64,000 bases of DNA, from contig NZ_CAIT01000004.1 of NCBI RefSeq assembly GCF_000296815.2, forward strand, positions 682,001 through 746,000. Reading direction: 5' to 3'. The DNA comes from Fibrisoma limi BUZ 3. GTDB lineage: Bacteria; Bacteroidota; Bacteroidia; Cytophagales; Spirosomataceae. How positions within the stretch are numbered: position 1 is the first letter of the stretch; each line of letters begins with the position of its first letter. Below, piece by piece: positions 44,152-53,435 of the stretch. The position numbers were made by a program, and so were the translations under genes. The notes beneath the pieces were generated by a model, which had not been told where the DNA came from, searched no databases, and saw only the letters and a list, made by a program, of their open reading frames with translations.

Positions 44152-45693
44152 ATGAACCGCAAGGATTTTCTACGACAACTGGGTTTGCTGACCGGCGGAG
44201 TTGCCTTCGGCATGGAGGGCATACCGGTCCGGGCGTATGCGCACAGCCCCTTGCTGTTCGACCTCGATGGTACGAACGGCAACGTATTGGTGCTGGTACA
44301 GCTACAGGGCGGCAACGATGGCCTGAATACGGTCGTGCCTTACGAAAATGATGTGTATTACCAGAAACGCCCGGCTATCGCCATTCCGAAGGATAAAGTA
44401 TTGAAACTGACTAGCCAGCTTGGTTTCAATCCCGCGCTGGCCGCTTTTCGGGAACTGTACGACAACAGCCAGTTGTCCATCGTCCAGAACGTAGGGTATC
44501 AGTCGCCGAACCGGTCGCATTTCCGATCGACGGACATCTGGCTGTCGGCATCGGATGCGAATCAGGTGCTGACGGAGGGCTGGGTGGGGCGTTACCTGAC
44601 CAGCCGGTTTCCGAACTACCCCGTTACGTTGCCTGATCAGCCCATGGCCATTCAGCTTGGGTCGGTCGAGTCGATGCTGCTGCAAAGCGAACTGGGGTCA
44701 ATGGGTACGGTATTCGACAACCCCAATGCGTTCTACGAGCTGGTGAAAGGCAGCAGTACCGACAGCGAAATCATTCCTGACACCGTAGCGGGGGAGGAAT
44801 TGAAGTTTTTGCGCCAGATTGCTGCCCAGTCGATTCGGTACTCCGACGTAATAAAAAAGAAAGCCGACATTGGGAAAAACCAGGTCACCTACCCGAACAC
44901 GAGCCTGGGCAAGCAGTTAGCCATCGTGGCCGAACTCATCGCCGGTGGTCTCACTACGCCCGTTTACCTGACCACCCTTGGCGGCTTCGATACGCACGCC
45001 AATCAGGTGACGGCCGGGAACGTAACCAGCGGTCAGCACGCGACGCTCCTCAGAACCGTAGCCGAAGCGGTGGCTGCTTTTCAGAAAGACCTGGGCAAAC
45101 AAAACCTGGCCGATCGCGTCACGGTGATGACGTTCTCTGAATTTGGCCGACGGGTCAATCAGAACGGTACGACCGGCACGGATCACGGTACGGCTGCCCC
45201 GCTGTTCGTTATCGGAAAGCCCGTTCGTGGAGGTATCGTCGGTACGCCCCCCGATCTGAAAGACCTCGACGGCAGCGGAGATCTGAAGTTTAAGAATGAG
45301 TACCGGCAGGTGTACGCCAGTGTGCTACAAGATCATCTGGGCGTCGACGGACCTACCACCCGAACAATTCTGGGTCGTGATTTTGACACTCTGCCTATTT
45401 TCCGGCAGTCTGCTGCCTTGCAGGTGGCAGAAGGTGTGTTTGCTCTTGGCCAGAATACACCTAACCCCTTTGGGGACCTGACAGAAATTCAGTTTACGGT
45501 AAAAACCGCTCAGTACGTCCGATTGGCGCTTTACGACATGCAGGGCCGCGAGGTATCCATCTTGCGTGAAGGTCGTGTGGATGCGGGTAACTACATCGTA
45601 CCGGTCAGTGGTTCGGGTCTGCCCGCCGGGCATTATCTCTACAGCCTGCAAACCGATACCGGTCGGGCGGTAAAGCGACTGGTGAAAATATAA
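44152..45693 (+). CDS. DUF1501 protein with T9SS type A sorting domain
   Basis: The 513-residue protein opens with RKDFLRQLGLLTGG, a twin-arginine-like or DUF1501-type leader, and has the DUF1501 core: VLVQLQGGNDGLNTVVPY, SHFRSTDIWLS, GFDTHANQ, FSEFGRRVNQNGTTGTDHGTAAPLFV. The family has a sulfatase/alkaline-phosphatase-like fold. The last ~80 residues (QNTPNPFGDLTEIQF ... LYDMQGREV ... GHYLYSLQT ... KRLVKI) are a clear type A C-terminal domain for type IX secretion, so this protein is exported to the cell surface. It pairs with the upstream DUF1800 gene. A strong terminator follows. Confidence 0.93.
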   Translation: MNRKDFLRQLGLLTGGVAFGMEGIPVRAYAHSPLLFDLDGTNGNVLVLVQLQGGNDGLNTVVPYENDVYYQKRPAIAIPKDKVLKLTSQLGFNPALAAFRELYDNSQLSIVQNVGYQSPNRSHFRSTDIWLSASDANQVLTEGWVGRYLTSRFPNYPVTLPDQPMAIQLGSVESMLLQSELGSMGTVFDNPNAFYELVKGSSTDSEIIPDTVAGEELKFLRQIAAQSIRYSDVIKKKADIGKNQVTYPNTSLGKQLAIVAELIAGGLTTPVYLTTLGGFDTHANQVTAGNVTSGQHATLLRTVAEAVAAFQKDLGKQNLADRVTVMTFSEFGRRVNQNGTTGTDHGTAAPLFVIGKPVRGGIVGTPPDLKDLDGSGDLKFKNEYRQVYASVLQDHLGVDGPTTRTILGRDFDTLPIFRQSAALQVAEGVFALGQNTPNPFGDLTEIQFTVKTAQYVRLALYDMQGREVSILREGRVDAGNYIVPVSGSGLPAGHYLYSLQTDTGRAVKRLVKI

Positions 45694-45701
45694 CATCAGA
45701 G

Positions 45702-45728
45702 AGCCGGATAAACCATCCGGCTTTTTTT
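45702..45728 (+). terminator. Intrinsic terminator after the DUF1501 gene
   Basis: Stem AGCCGGAT (45702-45709) with ATCCGGCT (45715-45722), a five-base loop and seven T, eight bases after the stop codon. Confidence 0.92.
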
Positions 45729-45761
45729 GTTAGGTCCAAAAGGAATGGGCAATTTTGTACT

Positions 45762-46607
45762 ATGACAACCAACAACCTGGACGAGAAAATTGACGCAATG
45801 TCTCCCCGCCGACGGGAGCAGTTGCTGGCCTTCGATCGGCTGCTGACCATCATGGACGAGTTGCGAGAACAATGCCCCTGGGACCGCAAGCAAACCTGGG
45901 AAAGCCTCCGCCATCTGACCATCGAGGAGACCTACGAACTCTCCGATGCAATTCTGGAAAACGACGCTCCTGAGGTACGGAAGGAACTGGGCGACCTGCT
46001 CCTGCACCTGGTTTTCTACGCCCGGATTGCGTCCGAAACGGGCGTCGAACCGTCGAACCGTTTCGACATTGCCGACGTACTGAATGGCATTTGCGATAAG
46101 CTCATCAGCCGGCACCCGCACATCTACGGAAATACGAAAGCTGAAACAGAAGAAGAAGTAAAGCAGAACTGGGAACAGCTAAAACTGAAGGAAGGAAACA
46201 AATCCGTGCTGGGGGGAGTGCCGGGTTCACTACCGGCACTGGTGAAAGCCATGCGAATCCAGGAAAAAGCGCGGGGTGCGGGTTTTGACTGGGAAGAAAA
46301 GCAACAGGTGTGGGAGAAGGTAGAAGAGGAGATGCAGGAGTTTAAGAATGAATTTAACGCAGAAAATAACGAGACGATCGATAAGCAGCAGGCGGAGGGT
46401 GAATTCGGCGATTTGCTGTTCTCGCTGGTCAACTACGCCCGTTTTATCGACATCAACCCCGAAACGGCCCTGGAGCGGACAAATAAGAAGTTCATCAAAC
46501 GATTCCAGTACCTCGAAGCCCGCGCTAAAGAAAATGGCCGGGAGCTGAAGGATATGACGCTGGCGGAGATGGACGTATTCTGGAACGAAGCGAAAACAGC
46601 CCTATGA
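45762..46607 (+). CDS. mazG: Nucleoside triphosphate pyrophosphohydrolase MazG
   Basis: The 281-residue protein has the MazG double-domain layout: CPWDRKQTWESLRHLTIEE with the metal-binding E55-E56-x2-E59, then RKELGDLLLHLVFYAR; a second copy, QQAEGEFGDLLFSLVNYARF, comes near residue 215. It hydrolyses NTPs/dNTPs to NMP and pyrophosphate as a housecleaning enzyme and may lower ppGpp. It shares a four-base ATGA overlap with the phosphoesterase gene downstream. A CAATTTTG box ends five bases before its ATG with TTTG twenty bases before that, so a nearly leaderless mRNA is possible. Confidence 0.94.
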   Translation: MTTNNLDEKIDAMSPRRREQLLAFDRLLTIMDELREQCPWDRKQTWESLRHLTIEETYELSDAILENDAPEVRKELGDLLLHLVFYARIASETGVEPSNRFDIADVLNGICDKLISRHPHIYGNTKAETEEEVKQNWEQLKLKEGNKSVLGGVPGSLPALVKAMRIQEKARGAGFDWEEKQQVWEKVEEEMQEFKNEFNAENNETIDKQQAEGEFGDLLFSLVNYARFIDINPETALERTNKKFIKRFQYLEARAKENGRELKDMTLAEMDVFWNEAKTAL

Positions 46608-47338
46608 GAATCGCTTTTATTACCGATCTGCACATTGGGGCTGAAGGCGAAAAGCCCATGGACGTTGATGTTCGCCAGAATTTCCTGAATGCGCTGGCGT
46701 TTCTGCCCGAAATCAATCCGGCCTGCCTGATTATTGGGGGCGATCTCTGCTACCAGACCGGCGACCGGACCATTTACCAGTGGATTCGGCAGCAGGTAAG
46801 CCGACTGCGGTTTCCGTGTTATTACATTGCCGGCAACCACGATGATTCGACGATGCTGGCGGAGGAGATGAACCTGACGCACAAGCTACAGGATGGCGAA
46901 CTGTATTACGCCCTGCCGCTGGAAGGTTACCCGGCGCTGTTTCTCGATACGTCGCGCGGGACCATGTCATCGACGCAATGGGAGTGGCTGCGGGAGCATC
47001 TGCTGGTGCTGAAAGACAACAACGTAATGGTTTTTATGCACCACCCACCCATCGAAGCCGACGTTCGGTACATGGACGCGACGTACCCCTTTCAGCAGAG
47101 CAATCAGTTTCTGTCGCTGGTCAAGGAGCTACCCTGCCACGTAACGGTGGTCTGTGGGCACTATCACGTTGAAAAAACCGTACTGCGGGGCAACCTGGCC
47201 GAGTTGGTAACCCCCTCCCTGTTTTTCCAGATGAAACACGATCCGGCTCACGAGGCCGTCATCGATCATTACCGCATTGCCGTGCGGGAAATCAACCTGA
47301 CTTCCCACGGCACCAGCAGCACGGTGCACTATTTATGA
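46604..47338 (+). CDS. Calcineurin-like metallophosphoesterase (CpdA-type)
   Basis: The 244-residue protein has all calcineurin-like motifs: D8-x-H10 (FITDLHIG), GGD47, GNHD (77-80), MHHPP and GHYH. The single-domain layout resembles class III cyclic-nucleotide phosphodiesterases (CpdA/YfcE-like), so it may cleave a cyclic nucleotide or another phosphodiester in the cytoplasm. Its ATG overlaps the mazG stop by four bases, so the two are translated together; both may tune nucleotide pools. A hairpin follows between it and the converging guaB gene. Confidence 0.9.
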   Translation: MRIAFITDLHIGAEGEKPMDVDVRQNFLNALAFLPEINPACLIIGGDLCYQTGDRTIYQWIRQQVSRLRFPCYYIAGNHDDSTMLAEEMNLTHKLQDGELYYALPLEGYPALFLDTSRGTMSSTQWEWLREHLLVLKDNNVMVFMHHPPIEADVRYMDATYPFQQSNQFLSLVKELPCHVTVVCGHYHVEKTVLRGNLAELVTPSLFFQMKHDPAHEAVIDHYRIAVREINLTSHGTSSTVHYL

Positions 47339-47344
47339 TGAAAT

Positions 47345-47401
47345 GAGTTGCTGACGGATTGACTTAATACGCAAATCGTCCATTCAATCAGTCAGCAACT
47401 C
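47345..47401. terminator. Hairpin between converging phosphoesterase and guaB
   Basis: Inverted arms 47345-47362 and 47384-47401 (GAGTTGCTGAC / GTCAGCAACTC with one mismatch inside 18 bp) can terminate both converging units. A further direct copy of the TCAATCAGTCA sequence follows the right arm. Confidence 0.7.
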
Positions 47402-47417
47402 AATCAGTCAATCCCAT

Positions 47418-48950
<1,533 letters not shown>

Positions 48951-49056
48951 TTACCCGATGAATGGTTTTACCCGATTTTCCAACAATACAGGTAAGAATC
49001 CTGAAAATCATTTGAATCGGATAAATCCTGCCCGCCGGGCTGTGTGTTCGACCGAA

Positions 49057-49485
49057 TCAGAGTAACTTAATACTAATCGCTTTGTCGCTGGCGCCGACCT
49101 GAATCTCGCAATCCTTAAACTTGGGAGCCGACATCACCGGGCGGAAATTATTGCTGAAGCCGTAAGGTTCCTTGGGGATGCCGAACATACGTTTGTCCAG
49201 CACACCGTTGGCATTGGCGTCGTGGTACACCGCCACGGCGTAGTTGCCAGGCTCTACCTCGAACGAGGTCTCAACGCTCTTTGTACTGGCTTTGATCAGC
49301 CTAAAATCAAGGGGTTTGCAATTCGGAAAATTGTCGCAGGCTTTGAAGATGGCAATGTGTATGGACCCTTTGGCTTCCCGAATGTTCTGGACGTCAACGT
49401 GGAGCTTGGTTTTTTCGGTCAGAAGGCTGGTGGAAGCGGTTGACAGAAAGCCGCAGAGCAGCAACAGGAAAACAGGCATTGGCAT
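49057..49485 (-). CDS. DUF2141 secreted protein
   Basis: The 142-residue protein has a signal peptide (about 1-18, ending TAST) and the DUF2141 features: V-x-V-x-N-I-REAKGSIHIAIF, the Y-A-V-A-V-Y-H-D-A-N-A-N-G-V-L-D segment and FGIPKEPYGFSNN. DUF2141 proteins are small periplasmic or surface beta-sandwich proteins of unknown function; the HDANANGxLD stretch could bind calcium. Two close ATG codons (49485 and 49479) could serve as start. Confidence 0.9.
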   Translation of the reverse strand: MPMPVFLLLLCGFLSTASTSLLTEKTKLHVDVQNIREAKGSIHIAIFKACDNFPNCKPLDFRLIKASTKSVETSFEVEPGNYAVAVYHDANANGVLDKRMFGIPKEPYGFSNNFRPVMSAPKFKDCEIQVGASDKAISIKLL

Positions 49486-49874
49486 CGTAGTTTTTCCAAC
49501 AACGAAAATATACCGGATTTAGTAAATTCTGGCAATCGTTATTTTTCAAATGTATGGCTGAACAATTAACAGCGGCTTCCGATGAATCGCATGATCGTAG
49601 CCCCAACTTGTGTCAAACTGAACCAGTCAAGGGGCAGGCGTTGAGACTAACTGACCGGATAATATTTTTCCATGACATATGGAACGAGGATTTGCCCATC
49701 CATCCATGAAGCTATTAACAACTGATTTGATTATGGGTGCAATCGATTGCATAAAATTTAGTTTATTTGAGAATCTAAACAGATTAACTGCCTGGTCCTT
49801 TTGTAGAAGCTGTCGGAAGGAGCCGTAATTTTTAGATGCTGAGAAACAACTTTGTGCGAGCATACCGATTAACA
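49486..49874. other. Gene-free AT-rich stretch
   Basis: The 389 bases between the DUF2141 gene and the esterase are AT-rich and form the divergent control region of both. An 82-codon frame on the minus strand here is poorly supported. I see no hairpin or promoter that I can defend. Confidence 0.5.
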
Positions 49875-51821
49875 ATGAAACGATTAACTCTTCTCTGCTG
49901 GCTGCTGATAGCCAGTCTGACCGTACAGGCGCAGTTGCGTTTACCTAAACTCATCAGTGATGGCATGGTGCTGCAACGCGATACACGCCTGACTATCTGG
50001 GGCTGGGCGAAGGCAGGGGAGCGAATCACGGTACGTTTCAAAAATAAAACGTATAAAGCCACAACAGATAATCAGGGGAAATGGAAGGTGGCATTACCGC
50101 CCATGCCCGCAGGTGGGCCATTTACGATGGAGATTACGGGTGGGAATTCCCAATTGACCGTCAACGATGTTCTCCTGGGCGATGTCTGGTTGTGCAGCGG
50201 CCAGAGCAACATGGTTCACCAGATGAATATTCACGACGTGACCTATGCGAAAGAGATTGCGGAGGCCAACTTTCCCCAGATCCGCCAGTTCTGGGTACCT
50301 ACGCTGACAAACCTGCGAGGGCCGCAACCCGATTTTCCGCAGGGGCAATGGAAAGCGGCCATAGGGGAGGACGTCCGGCCGTTTTCGGCGGTGGCTTACT
50401 TCTTTGCCAGGAAGATTCACCAGAAGTATAACATACCGGTTGGCATCATCAATGCCAGTGTGGGTGGAACGCCTATTGAAGCCTGGATCAGTGAGGAGGG
50501 TCTGAAGGAGATTCCGGCGCAGCAGGCGCTCATCGAAAAGAACAAAGACACAACCTACGTCAACGGCCTGGCCCGACGGAGGACTAACGCTCCCCGGCCC
50601 GCACCCCCAGTCGATTTAGGCACGGCCGGTGCCACCAAATGGTACGACCCGGCTTATACGCCCAAAGGCTGGCGGCCGATCAATATTCCAGGCTATTGGG
50701 AGGATCAGGGCATCAAGGACCTGAACGGTGTGGTCTGGTATCGGCGGGAGGTAGACATTCCGGCTTCCATGACGGGCAAGGCAGCCAGGGTGTTTCTGGG
50801 CCGAATTGTGGATGCCGATGAACTCTACATTAACGGCAAACAGGTTGGGCGAACGACCTACCAATATCCGCAACGTCGGTATGCGGTCCCGGCCGATGTG
50901 CTGAAGCCTGGTAAGAACGTCTTTGTCGTGCGGGTGACGAATATGGCCGGAAAAGGCGGCTTCGTACCCGACAAGCCCTATTGCATCTTCGCCGGTGCCG
51001 ACACTGTTGATTTAAAAGGAACCTGGCAGTATAAAGTAGGTACGGCTTACCGACCATTTACCGGTGGCGGCTTTGGCGGGGGCAATCCAGCCGGAGGAAT
51101 CAATGCGCAGAATCAGCCGACGGCCCTGTATAACGCCATGGTCGCTCCGGCCATCGACTACGCCATCAAAGGGGTGTGCTGGTACCAGGGCGAAAGTAAC
51201 GCCGGCCGTCCCGGGGAGTACGAAGCTTTGCAGCGGGCACTGATCAGCGACTGGCGAAACCGGTTCAACCAGCCAAATCTGCCGTTCCTGTACGTGCAGC
51301 TTCCCGGCTTCATGGAATATACCTATCAACCTGCCGAGAGTAGCTGGGCCGTCTTGCGGGAAGCGCAGCTTAAAGCCCTTTCGGTACCTAATACGGCCAT
51401 GGCGGTCGCGATTGACCTGGGCGAATGGAACGACATTCACCCTGACAACAAAAAAGATGTGGGTGAACGGCTGGCCCTGGCTGCTATGAACGTAGCGTAC
51501 AACGAAAAGCTGGTTTACTCGGGACCGCTGTTCCAGTCCGCCACGATTGAGGGCAACAAAATCGTGATTAGTTTTACGCATGTAGGCAGTGGTTTGATCA
51601 CCAACGACGGCGAAGCACCTGGTGAGTTCGCCATTGCCGGCAGTGATAAAAAGTTTGTCTGGGCGAAGGCGAGAATAGAAGGTGACAACGTGGTGGTGTG
51701 GAGCGATGAAGTGGCTTCGCCCCAGTACGTGCGCTACGCCTGGGCCGACAACCCCGTTAACCCGAATCTGTATAACAAAGAAGGAATACCTGCTTCTCCG
51801 TTCCGAACGGATGGTAAGTAG
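49875..51821 (+). CDS. Sialate-O-acetylesterase-type esterase (SGNH/SASA) with inserted sugar-binding domain
   Basis: The 648-residue protein starts at ATG 49875, which gives a signal peptide ending VQAQ (about residue 20). It has the SASA-family SGNH motifs: DVWLCSGQSNM with nucleophile S111, GVCWYQGESNAG, and NDIHPDN with the catalytic Asp-x-x-His. Between about residues 250 and 375 a jelly-roll domain like that of GH2 glycosidases (VVWYRREVDIP, ADELYINGKQVG, NVFVVRVTN) is inserted, which is common in this family. It removes acetyl groups from carbohydrates outside the cytoplasm. The next gene is a GH10 xylanase, so the target is probably acetylated xylan rather than sialic acid. Confidence 0.92.
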   Translation: MKRLTLLCWLLIASLTVQAQLRLPKLISDGMVLQRDTRLTIWGWAKAGERITVRFKNKTYKATTDNQGKWKVALPPMPAGGPFTMEITGGNSQLTVNDVLLGDVWLCSGQSNMVHQMNIHDVTYAKEIAEANFPQIRQFWVPTLTNLRGPQPDFPQGQWKAAIGEDVRPFSAVAYFFARKIHQKYNIPVGIINASVGGTPIEAWISEEGLKEIPAQQALIEKNKDTTYVNGLARRRTNAPRPAPPVDLGTAGATKWYDPAYTPKGWRPINIPGYWEDQGIKDLNGVVWYRREVDIPASMTGKAARVFLGRIVDADELYINGKQVGRTTYQYPQRRYAVPADVLKPGKNVFVVRVTNMAGKGGFVPDKPYCIFAGADTVDLKGTWQYKVGTAYRPFTGGGFGGGNPAGGINAQNQPTALYNAMVAPAIDYAIKGVCWYQGESNAGRPGEYEALQRALISDWRNRFNQPNLPFLYVQLPGFMEYTYQPAESSWAVLREAQLKALSVPNTAMAVAIDLGEWNDIHPDNKKDVGERLALAAMNVAYNEKLVYSGPLFQSATIEGNKIVISFTHVGSGLITNDGEAPGEFAIAGSDKKFVWAKARIEGDNVVVWSDEVASPQYVRYAWADNPVNPNLYNKEGIPASPFRTDGK

Positions 51822-51833
51822 AGGTAATTTAGG

Positions 51834-51979
51834 GACCTCACCCCAACCCCTCTCCTTTTGAAGGAGAGGGGCTACGCGTAGCCCATGTTAAGCTAGCTCT
51901 AGCGTTGTCGCAGAGGACAAAAGAAATCTCATTAAAGTCTCCCCTCTCCTTCTGAAGGAGAAGGGGCGGGGGTGAGGTC
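51834..51979. repeat. ~145-bp element with long inverted ends and internal hairpins
   Basis: The outer ends GACCTCACCCC (51834 on) and GGGGTGAGGTC (to 51979) are inverted, and each continues into its own hairpin (CCCCTCTCCTT / AAGGAGAGGGG at 51847-51871, and a similar pair at about 51940-51965). A small palindrome GGGCTACGCGTAGCCC (51869-51884) lies inside. No ORF. The layout is that of a non-autonomous, MITE-like or REP-type intergenic element common in Bacteroidota. The rest of 51822-52102 is AT-rich promoter region of the xylanase. Confidence 0.75.
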
Positions 51980-52102
51980 GACGCCATGTATCAGCCATAA
52001 TCCAGACACTCAATCAGTCTACCAACACATAAAAGAAGCTTTTTCAACACATTTCAACCTCCCACTCATAAATTAAACCCTTATCAATCAACCACATTCG
52101 TC

Positions 52103-53188
52103 ATGGACAAATCAATTGGTTTAACAGCGCTACTCGGTGGTTTACTTTGCTTCGGAGCCACGGTCGAGCCCGACAGGCACCTGGCTGAGCCTACGTTGAA
52201 AGAAGCCTACAAGAACTATTTCCCGATCGGGGTGGCCGTATCGCCCAGAAGCCTGACCGGGCCGGAAACGGAGTTGATTCGGCAGCAGTTCAACAGCCTG
52301 ACACCCGAAAATGCCATGAAAATGGGCCCGATTCATCCTGAGGAAAACCGGTACTTCTGGCAGGATGCGGATGCCATTGTGGCCTTCGCCCAGCAGAATA
52401 ACTTCAAGGTTCGGGGGCATACGCTCTGCTGGCACAATCAGACACCCCGCTGGTTTTTCACCGACGCCCAGGGTAATCAGGTAAGTCGTGAGGTGCTGCT
52501 GAGTCGCCTGAAACAACATATCAACGACGTAGTGGGGCGGTACAAAGGCAAGATTTACGCCTGGGACGTAGTCAATGAAGCGGTGCCGGATACGGGTACG
52601 GGCCTCTATCGACGGTCTAAATTTTACGAGATCATCGGGGAGGACTACATCGAAAAGGCGTTTGAATATGCCCACGCGGCTGACCCCAAGGCTACGTTGT
52701 TCTACAACGACTACAACACCGAAAATGCGTCGAAGCGGGAGCGGATTTATCAGGTAGTGAAAAAGCTGAAGAACAAAGGCGTTCCCATCCACGGGGTTGG
52801 CTTGCAGGGCCATTGGTCGATCTACGAACCAACCGTCGAGGAGCTGGAAAAGTCCATCAGGCAGTTTGCCAGCCTGGGTTTGCAGGTTCAGATCACGGAG
52901 CTGGACGTATCGGTTCACCCGAAAGAACACGAGCGCCGGCCTAAAAAACCAACCGATACGGGTGAGCTGACCCCGGATATGGTGACAAAACAGGCGGCTC
53001 AGTACAAGATGCTGTTTGATACGTTCCGAAAGCACAAAGGAACCCTGACCGGCGTTACGTTCTGGAACGTCTCCGACAAAACGACCTGGCTCGACAACTT
53101 CCCCGTTCAGGGGCGAAAAGATTACCCGCTGTTGTTTGATCAGAATTTTCAGCCCAAGGAAGCCTTCAAAGGAGTTGTCAATTTCTAA
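52103..53188 (+). CDS. GH10 endo-1,4-beta-xylanase
   Basis: The 361-residue protein is a single GH10 TIM barrel: NSLTPENAMKMGPIHP, GHTLCWHNQTPRWF, the acid/base E159 in WDVVNEA and the nucleophile E266 in ITELDVS. A short hydrophobic N-terminus (LTALLGGLLCFGATV) serves as signal; no carbohydrate-binding module is attached. It cuts the xylan backbone. It is in the same direction as the upstream acetylesterase, separated by a structured 145-bp repeat, and the two together suit acetylated glucuronoxylan degradation. An imperfect inverted repeat and T-run end the gene. Confidence 0.96.
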   Translation: MDKSIGLTALLGGLLCFGATVEPDRHLAEPTLKEAYKNYFPIGVAVSPRSLTGPETELIRQQFNSLTPENAMKMGPIHPEENRYFWQDADAIVAFAQQNNFKVRGHTLCWHNQTPRWFFTDAQGNQVSREVLLSRLKQHINDVVGRYKGKIYAWDVVNEAVPDTGTGLYRRSKFYEIIGEDYIEKAFEYAHAADPKATLFYNDYNTENASKRERIYQVVKKLKNKGVPIHGVGLQGHWSIYEPTVEELEKSIRQFASLGLQVQITELDVSVHPKEHERRPKKPTDTGELTPDMVTKQAAQYKMLFDTFRKHKGTLTGVTFWNVSDKTTWLDNFPVQGRKDYPLLFDQNFQPKEAFKGVVNF

Positions 53189-53234
53189 GTCGGCCAAATA
53201 CCGCAGCGAATAGCGCGGGAATTGACTTGAACAG

Positions 53235-53301
53235 GGGCGGTGACTTTACCCGCAGCCGGCCTTTTTTGGTCTGTTGCGCGGTAAATTCACCGCCCATTTT
53301 T
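53235..53301 (+). terminator. Imperfect inverted repeat terminating the xylanase gene
   Basis: Arms GGGCGGTGACTTTACC (53235-53250) and GGTAAATTCACCGCCC (53280-53295) pair with one mismatch around a 29-base loop that includes a T6 run, and a second T-run follows. Confidence 0.65.
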
Positions 53302-53309
53302 TACATTTG
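53302..53309 (+). promoter_or_regulatory. -7 box TACATTTG upstream of recJ
   Basis: The octamer matches TAnnTTTG. It overlaps the end of the xylanase terminator and would give recJ a leader of about 120 nt. The nearest TTG is 25 rather than 19 bases upstream. Confidence 0.5.
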
Positions 53310-53435
53310 TAAAAGCCCCTCAACCGGGCCATTAGTAGCCATGAGCAGTTCAAGGGCAAACGTAAGCGAACAGAGGGTGGATCAAGCCTGCTGAACCTTA
53401 CACTTTGACCGGCTTAATGAACGTAGTTTGCCAGT

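Noticed and set aside
49627-49875. 82-codon frame on the minus strand in the gap before the acetylesterase gene
   Set aside because: Low-complexity AT-rich composition, no start signal and no conserved pattern.
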